Source of the DNA: Coptodactyla brooksi
Taxonomy: Eukaryota; Arthropoda; Insecta; Coleoptera; Scarabaeidae
Assembly: GCA_033557675.1 (NCBI GenBank)
Contig: JAWQRM010000243.1
Span: 1 to 25,814, forward strand
Direction: 5' to 3'
DNA: 25,814 nucleotides
The number at the start of each line of letters is the position of its first letter. The first letter of the stretch is position 1. The notes beneath the pieces are model-generated. The model searched no databases. It was given only the letters and a program-made list of their open reading frames with translations, and was not told where the DNA came from. The position numbers were made by a program, and so were the translations under genes. Shown one piece after another: positions 1-8,800 of the stretch.

Positions 1-20
1 TCAGTACATGATAATATAGA

Positions 21-70
21 TAAAATGCTTTTTATTTGCATTTTATAATAAAATGCTTTTTATTTGCATG
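21..70. repeat. Two-copy tandem duplication, about 28-bp period
   Basis: The 20-base unit starting aaaatgctttttattt occurs twice, near 22-41 and 50-69, separated by a short AT spacer. It lies just inside the inverted-repeat end at 118-195, so it may be interior sequence of that element. No coding potential is seen. Confidence 0.7.
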
Positions 71-117
71 CATATTTATTTATATACAACATATTTCTAA
101 AGCATTTTTCAATGCCA

Positions 118-195
118 TCGATTATAACGAACATCGGCTATAACGAACCGATTTGTGTTGTCCCTTGAGGTTCGTTATATCCGAGGTTGACTGTA
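118..195 (-). mobile_element. Terminal inverted repeat end of a Tigger/pogo-like DNA transposon
   Basis: Read on the minus strand this begins TA-CAGTCAACCTCGGATATAA and contains repeated ataacgaac units, the usual look of Tigger/pogo termini, which start CAGT and target TA. The terminal G is at 193 and the TA target at 194-195. The element body would lie to the left, outside the window. Only one end is visible, so this may be an edge fragment or a solo end. The family call rests on the terminus pattern and is an inference. Confidence 0.6.
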
Positions 196-504
196 AAGCA
201 ATTTTTAAATTTCAGTGCATATTTAAATGAAAAATGTACTTACATATTATTACATTGTTGCTGTTAACAACAGGTTAATTATATAAATAAATAAATAATT
301 GTCAATTGCTTATTGTTTTACATAACACATTGCCTCGTTTTTGTACAGCAATATCGCGCAACCATTTTGTGGTTCGAAATAATTCTTTCACGTGTTGTGT
401 TGGTCATTATTTGGGAGCTAAATTGATTTTTTTCGCTAACTCGGATTTATGGGAAACTCCAACAATCGAGACTCGAATTATCGAGATTCTACGGTAACTA
501 TAGT

Positions 505-785
505 TAGAACGATTTTTTTCACAAGGGATTGATTCAGTATAATAGATTACCTCAAAATATAAAAGCCTCTGAAACTGTAAGAGTTTTTCGAAGGAAGTGT
601 GTTAACTATTGTGGGGACGCTGTTGATGTTTAAATTATTTGTTTGTTGAATTTGTTCTTGTTAAAATTTAATTGTAAAATTGTAGATGTTGGGCGATGGT
701 TACTATGTTGTAATTTGTTAACATTTGCTATTAAATGTATTATTACCTTTTAGATTACCTAATACATAATAATAATAATAATCTT
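505..785 (+). mobile_element. LINE 3' end: RT C-terminal fragment plus TAA-repeat tail
   Basis: In one frame from about 517 to the TAA at 631-633 the translation contains FFHKGLIQYNRLPQNIK and then VRVFRRKC. This is the typical last segment of CR1/jockey-like non-LTR retrotransposon ORF2, of the 'YNxLPxxIK...FKxK' type. An AT-rich 3' UTR follows and ends in a taataataataataat tail at about 768-783, like the short tandem tails of many LINEs. The rest of the element (endonuclease, RT core) is absent upstream, consistent with 5' truncation. Clade is not certain. Confidence 0.6.
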
Positions 786-1250
786 TGCTGAGCACTCAAA
801 GACATACTAAGATTACAAATAAATATATAATGATTATATGAACTAAAAATAAACAGTGTAGAAAATGATAATAATACAGTTAATTTGTGAACACAATCTG
901 AAACTCTCAACATGGACTAGTTCGGCTAATGCCGCACTTCCACCAGCCCATCATGCAAAGCTTAACAATCATTCAAGAGTCTACCTATTTCAAAAATTCC
1001 ATAGCACAAAGACCGAACGAAACAGAAGGTTTATCCCGTCGCCCCCACTACATCCCTGCAGACCTCCCGGCCCCTGCATTAGCTTTATTTTTATTTCCCT
1101 CCTAAACTGCCCCGATGAAAAGCACATCCCAACCTTTGAAATCACGTCCTTGAACATTTGAGTTAATTCATATGTGAAGCTGTTCTTAAAAAATTCCGTT
1201 CTATGTGCAGGCAGCGTTAGCGTTCCCTTAAATCTTAAATTAAGATTGAA
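786..1250. other. Unassigned stretch with an unrecognised 98-codon ORF
   Basis: There is an open frame at 865-1161 (+) whose product is rich in Pro, His and Asn with no recognised domain, signal peptide or repeat. It is probably fortuitous. Near 1240-1265 there is a run of ttaaa repeats beside the LINE fragment that follows. I see no promoter, RNA gene or host exon here. Confidence 0.3.
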
Positions 1251-1625
1251 TTAAATTAAATTAAATGCTTTTCCCCCAATAAGTTCCCTCAGCATGCACC
1301 AGACGTCTCGAAAGTTTTTCACCGAATTACTAAACAGCAGTTGCTCATTGTTAATTTTATTACTAATTTTATTTCTTAATTGCTGTCTAAGCAATCTTGG
1401 ACCAAATAACATTAGTTCCGTTTTCTGTGGGTCGGTGCGCAGACCATGTCTATCGAAAAGCTGAACCAGCCATTTTAAATCGTCCACCTCAGACTCCGAG
1501 AAAGAATAATAGATCTGTGTATCATCCGCATACCAATGGATCGTGGAATGCCTCATTATATCTTTAAAATGGCTTATGTATATGCTACACAATAGAGGAG
1601 ATAATATTGAAAATATTTTTAACAT
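1251..1625 (-). pseudogene. Non-LTR retrotransposon reverse transcriptase fragment
   Basis: The minus-strand reading frame carries SPLLCSIYIS followed by the RT catalytic box WYADDTQIYYSF, then LVQLFDRHGLRTDPQKTELMLFG, which is RT motif D/E context. This is the palm region of a LINE ORF2 of the CR1/jockey/Rex1 group, with the two metal-binding Asp of YADD kept. Upstream RT motifs and the endonuclease are missing, and the frame degrades after about residue 105. It faces the opposite way to the LINE end at 505-785 and looks like a different element. A dead fragment is the best call. Confidence 0.8.
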
Positions 1626-1851
1626 ATTATTAAACTGAAAAAACCGATTAATCCACTATTAAATTCACGAAAGACTATATTTTCTAGATATATTAGTCAT
1701 TAGAAATAATAGTTAAAGAGATTAATAAATACAGGAAGAACCACTACAATAAGGTAACTAGATTACCTTACCAACCCACTCAATTCAGGTGCATATCACA
1801 AAGGGACCACGTAAGGAATTTAGATATAATAAAAATCTAGTATATACAAGA

Positions 1852-1920
1852 AAACCAATTCATGAACGACGATGAATTCAATTCAGAATTCATCGTCGTA
1901 AATACAAGAAAAATTGGTTT
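1852..1920. repeat. Nested palindrome with 14-bp perfect inner arms
   Basis: The inner arm acgacgatgaattc (1866-1879) and its exact complement (1886-1899) are separated by six bases. Outer arms aaaccaatt (1852-1860) and aattggttt (1912-1920) pair as well. A tacaagaaaa direct repeat sits at about 1845 and 1903. It may be a small fold-back remnant. No gene overlaps it. Confidence 0.75.
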
Positions 1921-2237
1921 GATACCACATTTTCCCAGCAAGAACAACGGGCTTTTGCTGCCTTCCTCTCAATTCACTAGGACCCTCCTAAGATTTTTCA
2001 ATAACGCAAATGTATTGTATTGGAGGCAGTCAAAAAAATAATGAGGCATAGGCCGTTAAACCAAAAGTATGGTATTTACAAAAATGGGGACTGGCCTGAA
2101 ATGTAGTTGCTGGGTTGACGAGAAGGATTTGCGTGCTTTCCACTCACTAGGTGGCAGTTTGTGTCATGCAAAAAATGATAAAAGGATGATAACCGAGCAG
2201 CTGACCGTCCCATTAATTCTGTTTCTGTTTTTCGTTT

Positions 2238-2345
2238 TTTTCTCAATTTAAAAAGAAATCTTAAATTTGAGAAAAATTTCTTTTTCAAAAAAAAATTATT
2301 TTTCTTAAATTTTTCTCAAATTAAAACAATTTTTTTTTGAAAAAA
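2238..2345. repeat. AT-rich inverted repeat / homopolymer-rich segment
   Basis: aaatttgagaaaaattt (about 2262) is the near complement of aaatttttctcaaatt (about 2307), within long A and T runs. It could fold into a hairpin. It lies directly 5' of the recognisable Tigger transposase and may be a slippage-expanded part of that element. Confidence 0.55.
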
Positions 2346-2379
2346 TTTCAAAATGAGCGATGGAATTATCTTCTTAAAT

Positions 2380-3161
2380 TACTTTTCAATGTTGATGAGA
2401 TGGGCCTTATTTGGAAGAGAATGCTAAAACGTACATTTATCCCGTGAAGAAAAACGAGCACCAGGATTTAAAGCTGCAAAAGATCGCTTAACACTACTGG
2501 GTGGTAATGCTAATGGAGACTTTAAATTAACCCTTTGCACTCGAGAGGAGTCTCTCAGTCACCACTACTTCACTGATTTCAATTTTCATTGAACTTTACG
2601 CTTGCTTTTCATTGAAGAGCAATGAAAATTTTGAAAATTTCAAAATCTATATTTCCAGTAATTTGGGAGTGCATAAAAAATCTTGGATCACTATGAAAGT
2701 TTTCCAGAATTGGTTTACAGAACATTTTTACCCATCTGTTAAATTGCCACTGCACATTGAAAAAACTAGAAAAGAAAGCTTTACTTTTTATTGATAATAC
2801 TGCAAGCCATCCAACACATTTGCGTGACTTAACAACATGCATTCCAATAGAAGTTTTTTTTCTGCCACCAAATAGAATTCAGTTAATCCAACCAATGCAT
2901 CGAGGCTTAATATCAAATTTTAAAGCTTATTATCTCTGGCGTACATTTCGACAACTAATTGATAAAACCAATAGAAAAGATAAACAATCCATTAGAGATT
3001 TTTGGAAAAACTGCAGTATCATGGATGCTGGAGACAACATTAACTTTTCCTGGAGTGAGATGACAGAGAAAGGAGTGTGGAAGAATATATGGCTTGATTT
3101 AAACAAAGATGTTAATACAATAGAATATGTTGTTGATGTCGACGCTAACTTGACATGCTAA
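2380..3161 (+). pseudogene. Tigger-like (pogo superfamily) transposase, inactivated
   Basis: The DDE domain of a Tigger/jerky-type transposase is visible in pieces. FNVDEMGLIWKRM (about 2384) holds the first catalytic Asp. Then come PREEKRAPGFKAAK and LTLLGGNANGDFKL, a disrupted stretch about 2535-2650, ITMKVFQNWFTEHFYPSVK (about 2690), and after a frameshift near 2755 LEKKALLFIDNTASHPTH with the second Asp. FLPPNRIQLIQPMHRGLI follows. In the family the third catalytic Asp follows the 'IQPM' motif, and here it reads His. IRDFWKNCSIMDAGDNI comes next. The N-terminal DNA-binding domains are not recognisable. Stops, frameshifts and the lost Asp make it non-functional. It shares orientation with the right-hand terminus at 3625-3664. 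Confidence 0.9.
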
Positions 3162-3624
3162 CTGTCAAGCTAGCTAGATGATCTTAAAGAATTAGTAGAA
3201 TAACAAGCATGAAGATGACGAAATTAGTGTTTCTGAACATAAGGACCAAAAAATACTTTCAACGGATTTTACAGAAAATGTTTAGCCACCATAAGAAAAA
3301 TTATAGATCACTTTATACAAAATGATTTAAATTTTGATAGAAGTTAAATCCAAATGACGTTAGATGACTTCTTCACTAAAAAACAAAGAATGCTAAATGA
3401 GGAAGAAACTTCCTCATCACAAACATAACTTCTTTACACCAACTTTTTTGATTTCCGTAAATGTTTTGTGAATAAAAATCGATATTGGCAATAAATAAGT
3501 TACATTTAATGTAATAAAAAGGTATTTAACAATAACTTTAACACAATAAAGCTAAAAAATATTCTCTGCTTTGTTTCATCTATCCCCACTATTTATGTGT
3601 TAAGATGACCTCATTTAGCTAACT

Positions 3625-3664
3625 TATTGGAATGTATCCCCGCGTTAAGCGGAGTCTTACTGTA
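3625..3664 (-). mobile_element. Right terminal inverted repeat of the Tigger-like element
   Basis: On the minus strand the sequence reads TA-CAGTAAGACTCCGCTTAACG followed by CGGGGATACATTCC, a classic Tigger/pogo-type terminus next to a TA dinucleotide (3663-3664). It closes the element whose transposase is at 2380-3161. I could not find the matching left terminus, so the left end is lost, rearranged or too diverged. Confidence 0.75.
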
Positions 3665-3724
3665 CGTTAAAAACATCGTTAGGTAATCCAAGCGATCAAA
3701 TTGTGATTTTGGGAAAAAAGTGGC

Positions 3725-3890
3725 ATATGCTATAATGATTGTGATAAAAAGCATACTGAGCAAACGTCTGTACAAACAAGATTTAGAGAGCATATGGCTC
3801 ACTTAAGTACGTTTGTATGGGAAAATCAAACTTAGCCAAACATGCGTTTAACAGCAACCGCAGGCATTCATCGCTCCTTATTCCCTATTA
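3725..3890 (+). pseudogene. Penelope-like retroelement GIY-YIG domain fragment
   Basis: The + strand reads CYNDCDKKHTEQTSVQTRF then REHMAHL and, after a one-base shift, KSNLAKHAFNSN. This matches the end of Penelope-like element proteins, 'C..CD..YIGQT.RSxxTRFxEH...SxxAxHA'. The Tyr-Ile-Gly of the GIY-YIG signature is changed to His-Thr-Glu. The RT part is missing. It starts about 60 bp from the Tigger terminus, so the Tigger insertion may have cut a Penelope copy. Confidence 0.6.
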
Positions 3891-4147
3891 GATTAGCGAA
3901 ACGTGCATCAAGCAGTTGTTTTCCAGGTTTAGTGCAGTTTTTATCAATACTGATGAAGTTTGGTGACCCTTTTTTTGACATAGTCTAACTAGCCTATGGG
4001 CTATGTTCTTATATTTATAATTCTTCTATGCTACTATTCTAAAATCTTTTTTTATCCATTAATTACATCTGTATTTGATTTTCAGATTAGTTGTTAGCCG
4101 TTCAGGGAATGTGTCCACCTTTGACATTAGTTTTTGCATTATGTGCA

Positions 4148-4700
4148 TCAAGGCCCGTTGTTCAGTTTGTCATTGTTGATTACTATATTTGACGCAAGTT
4201 TTCTTTGTTGAGGATTCCTGAATTTTCTCGCGGCATTTCTGATTTTTTGCAATTCTCTGGGCATGACAAACCTACGATAGTTGGCTGGGTGTTCTGCACA
4301 CTTAATACATTTAGGATAGTGTTCTGCAAAATTTTTGTGAGTGACCATATCCCTGCGACATTTATTGCACTGTGGAAATAGTTTGCTACTAGTCCTTGGT
4401 GCTACACGAAGAGTTAGTTGTATCTAGACATATCTTTTTCTACTGTTCGTTTTTGTTTATTGGCAGTCTTGGAGGTTTTGAAACCTTTTTCTTCTAATGC
4501 ACTTATTATGTCTTTTGGGTTCCACGAAGGATGCAAGTGTCTCACCATTACTCAGATTGGTTTCTTCTTTTGAAACGTATTCCACTTCATATATGTTTCA
4601 TTCATGATTCCAGTTAATTGTCTGTAGTCCAGTTCAGTATCTCCATTAAATTTAACTTCCCCATTATTGAATGTACTTACTTGCCTGACATTTTAGATTT
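4148..4700 (-). pseudogene. LINE ORF1 (gag-like) fragment with zinc-knuckle region
   Basis: Read on the minus strand, 4700 to 4350 gives LDYRQLTGIMNETYMKWNTF, then VRHLHPSWNPKDIISALEEKGFK, and with frame changes ICLDTTNSSCSTKD. The open part at 4148-4348 gives FAEHYPKCIKCAEHPANYR and RELQKIRNA. The order (YR-L, R-LHxSxxxEDI-LEExGxK, then Cys/His knuckle CxxC...H, 'ANYRG' and 'REL') is that of jockey-type retrotransposon gag ORF1, an RNA-binding nucleocapsid-like protein. Several stops and frameshifts show it is dead. No ORF2 of the same element is recognised downstream on this strand. Confidence 0.7.
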
Positions 4701-5426
4701 TTCCCACGCAGTTTATTCACTTAATTAAAGCGTTATCCACTTTATTTACAACTACTGAGGGTGTGCTTTTCTTTCTTTTGGGCAATAGCATTCATTTTTT
4801 TACTGACCAATTCTTCTTCTTTGCCTGAATTGGCTGGACTATAATTCTTTCTTGGTTACAATTCATTTATGATTTTGCGTGATTTAGTTATTTAGCTGTT
4901 TTTGCTTGCATCGTCTGCTAATAGTATTCTCCCATTGCATTGCACTCAGTTTCTAATTCTTTTTTAATAATTAAATACGTGATGTATGTCACTGATGGGT
5001 AGAAGAACAGTTTTAACAGAAGACTCAATAATAACATAAATAGTCATAAGAAATCAATACAATATGAATAATTACAATGAGAACCCGATAAAGGGCTCTT
5101 GAGATAATATCGAACAAATGTACAATTATCACCTGATCTTTGCAAAAAGTGATAATTCTAAACTTATACCTATATATACTTATTCCAAGGGTAATGGTGT
5201 TCATCAATTAAAAAGGTAATAATTTTTTGACAAATCATAAATTCTGGTTCGTCGTTCTTTTCATGTTTCATAGAAAGTAAAAAATTATATATTCATGGAT
5301 GGGTGATAATCATCCATTGTTGAATAGTAAATTCGCATGAATTATGTTTTAAATGTCAATAGACAAACAATTATTACAAACTTCATAGAAAAAATCTAGT
5401 AATAATAATTAAATCAATTTTTTTAG
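4701..5426. other. Unassigned AT-rich stretch upstream of first visible Prp39 exon
   Basis: This holds no recognised gene, RNA or repeat. It could be intron or could contain the missing 5' exon(s) of Prp39, but no ATG exon with a good donor could be picked with confidence. It ends in a polypyrimidine tract and the acceptor tttttttag at 5418-5426. Confidence 0.4.
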
Positions 5427-5870
5427 GAGGTAACGGATGTCATATGCACTGATGAAACAGTAACATGTGAAAAATCTGATGAAAAAAATATAGAAGATGA
5501 AGAACCAATAGTAACGATGCCTGATGTCATGGAAATGGATATAGAAATAGACAAAACTGATGGTGATGGTGTTACATTTGAGGAAATAGAAACTCTTAAC
5601 ACGATTATAGAAGAAGACGTGAAGGAAGAAAAGGAGGAAATTAAAGAAGAGGTGGAGGAATATAAGATAGAAGAAAGTGATGTAAAAGTGAAAACAGAAG
5701 AAGTAAATACAAAGACAGCTTGTGTCAAGGATATCAAAATTGAAGATGTAACCGCAGAACTGGCAGTCGAAAAAATTGATGAAGAAAAAGTTGTAGACGT
5801 GAAAGAAGAAATGGAGATAAAAGAAGAAGAAGAAGAAAAGGAGGTGAAAGATAAAGACGAGAAAATGTTG
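5427..5870 (+). CDS. Prp39: Prp39 exon encoding acidic N-terminal region
   Basis: The exon runs from acceptor ttttag to donor gtaagt at 5871 and gives 148 codons in phase 0. The product is dominated by Glu, Lys, Asp and Val, with runs such as EEKEEIKEEVEEYKIEE and KEEEEEKEV, and is predicted disordered or a charged helix. Such a long extension is not part of the HAT core and is variable in the family. An in-frame TAG lies just before the acceptor, so either an upstream exon supplies the start or translation begins at ATG 5517 (MPDVMEMD). The unbroken charged frame before that ATG favours an upstream start. Confidence 0.8.
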
Positions 5871-8800
5871 GTAAGTTCTTTTTTTGTGTCATCCTTTTGA
5901 AGTATGCTAACTATCCTCAGCAAACAGCAAGTTCAGTGAGTTATCATTAAACTATTTTGTAAGTAAAAGTAACACATTGCATAGAATATATCTAATTTGG
6001 AAAACTATGTTTTATTAAAGACATTTTGTCTTAGTTTTTTGTTCTAAATTATTTAAGTAGGCATTAATTTATGAAAGTTAACTCTTTTTTTCCGGATTAA
6101 ATACTTGAATTTAATCAAGGTGGTATTTGAATTTATAGTTTAGGTAAAATAATTTACCACATAGTTTTTTCTTAATGATTATATACATTTAATTGTCTAT
6201 TTTAGTATTAAATCAAGTTCCTTATGTTGTGATGTTAAATATCTTTATGTCTAGTAGATACACTTCTAGTTTGAACCGGTACTTTATTGTAAAAATATCA
6301 CACATTTATTTGTAATCTATCGTAAGTCATAATTATGTTCAAGAAAGAGGAGTAAAAATGTATAAACATACAACACTATTTGATACTCAAGTTAATTCAA
6401 ATTTCTCTATATCCCAAATTTTTTAAATCAAATTTATTTTAATTTAACGAAACCTATTTCAAAATTACTTCATTGCAGATTCAAGCAGATCCAGATGCAG
6501 AAAATATTTCTGAAGATGAGTTACCCAGTGTACAAGTTGCAAAAGTTCCAGAGACTGAAGAAGTGTCTGATGAAGAACTTCCAGGTCCAAAACGAGCTGA
6601 ATTGCCTGCTGACACAGAAGTAATCTTTAATTAATTTATGTTTTCTTAAATTGAATGCATTGCTTTTTTCCAAGGTTGTTTCTGAAGATGAACTTCCTGC
6701 AGTAAAACGAGAAGGCACCAAGCGTAAATTGACGGAAGGCGATTATGACCCTGGCTCGCCAACTTCCGAAAATGAAGTTTCCGCAAAGAAACCTTTCTTG
6801 GATCCTGATATTGATAAAGAGAAAGAAAACATTGAAAAACCGAAGAAGCTACCAGAACTAGATAAGTACTGGAAGGCTGTGAATGATGATCCCACTGATT
6901 TTACAGGCTGGACATATCTTCTTCAATATGTTGACCAAGAGGTAAAAAGATTTCATAAATGCTTATAAGTATTGCCATTGTTGTTATTATATTTCTAGGC
7001 TATAGAACTTTCACAAGGTTATTATAATAATATTACTATCTTTGTAGTTCAAGGTTACTTGAACTACAAAGTTAGTTTGTAGTTCAAATAACCTTGTTAG
7101 TTAGTTGAATCTATACAAAATTAGTTGGTTTAATCTGTTTGAGAAGTGTAATTTAAAATATTTGCGTAACGGCATTTATATAAACATAAAATAGGGATGG
7201 TGCCTAAACCTATGCGGAACCTGAAAAATTTGCAAAATTATTGATGATGCATATTTAATGCAATTATTGACTATGGCTAAAAAGTCAGTATCAAATGTAT
7301 TTATACGTTTTCTTCTTTGCTTTATCTGACAGTATGAATTTGATATTAATTGTTATTTGCAAAAACTGGTGTATACTGTGTTTCAGGTCGTTTACTGTTT
7401 AATTAGTTAAAACTGCTTTATTGTTGGTTTTATTAGAATCTGTTATAAGGTGATAGATATGTGTAGAAAATGAAAATCATTATCATTTGAGAGGCGATTT
7501 TGAAGTCCGAAGTATTTTCTAATTTGGAGGCTAAAATCATTGCCTTGATATATGTGATTAATGAATCTGAGCATCAATCTGAGCAATCTGAGAATTATTC
7601 GCAATCCCTAGAAGCCATATGAAATATACATATTTGTCTATTTTTATTTCATGTAGAATGACATGGAAGCCGCCAGAGAAGCTTACGATGCCTTTCTATC
7701 ACACTATCCATATTGCTATGGATATTGGCGAAAGTATGCAGATTATGAGAAGCGTAAAGGAAACAAAAAGAAATGTGAAGAGGTAAGTATTGTTCTAAAT
7801 TTTTCCGATCGTTATATATACACGTAATCATTTTGAAATCCCCACAGCTCGTCTTTGCGGCAGAAATACATACTCATATCTTAATATATATTATTGTTAT
7901 AGTTGTATTATATATGTTACTTAAGTATGTATTATATATTAGCATGTTATCTGAAATACGTAGTGTTGTTGTGTAATGCTTATTATTACGGCACAAGTTC
8001 GCAATCGGTGAAAATAGCACGATTATGCGAAGCCACTCATATGTCCCAACGTTGCATTCACTGCCCTGGTAGTTGCCGTCGCAACGATGGATTTCCAATT
8101 TCCAAATCTGAAATGTAAGGATATGAAATACGTTGTTCGATACAGAAATTTCTATAGGTTGACATAAATTTTTCATACAGCACTCATGTAACTAACGTTA
8201 TTTTCCAGGTCGTTCACAATTGGTGTGTATCTCTTTAGATCTTTCTAAATTTAGTTTCCCGTAGACAGAATCTGAAGTCAGTTGTCAGGAAAAAGTTAGT
8301 GTACTGTGCTTATATTTATATATATACATTATATAAATTATATACACATGATATATATATAAGTGATGCGATATACAATAGATAGTAAGAGATATACATC
8401 AATCTTAATGCCACTATTTTTTTGTTTTATTAACATTCAATGTGAAGGTGTTCGAGAGGGGTCTGAAGGCCATTCCATTGTCCGTTGATCTGTGGATCCA
8501 CTATCTGACCTACGTACGAACATCGAAGCCAGACGATGAAGAATTCATCAGGTCACAATTTGAGAGGGCCCTTTCCGCATGTGGTCTTGAATTTAGATCA
8601 GACCGTCTATGGGACAGTTATATTAAATGGGAAACAGATGGCAAACACTTCCAACAAGCCGCTGCTATATACGATCGCTTATTAACTACACCAACTCAAG
8701 GTTATACCGCACATTTTGACAAGTAAGAGGATAAGTTTACTGTATCTTGTGTCATCAAAACTGATAATTTATTAAATATTAGACTAAGCAGTAACGGTAT

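Noticed and set aside
5423..5923. 166-codon Ser/Thr-rich minus-strand ORF
   Set aside because: It is the exact antisense of the GAA/GAG/AAA-rich Prp39 exon; Ser/Phe-rich antisense frames are expected there.
8442..8447. GTG start of the Prp39 HAT exon frame as a separate gene
   Set aside because: The codons just before 8448 belong to the intron acceptor; protein continuity from the previous exon is exact.
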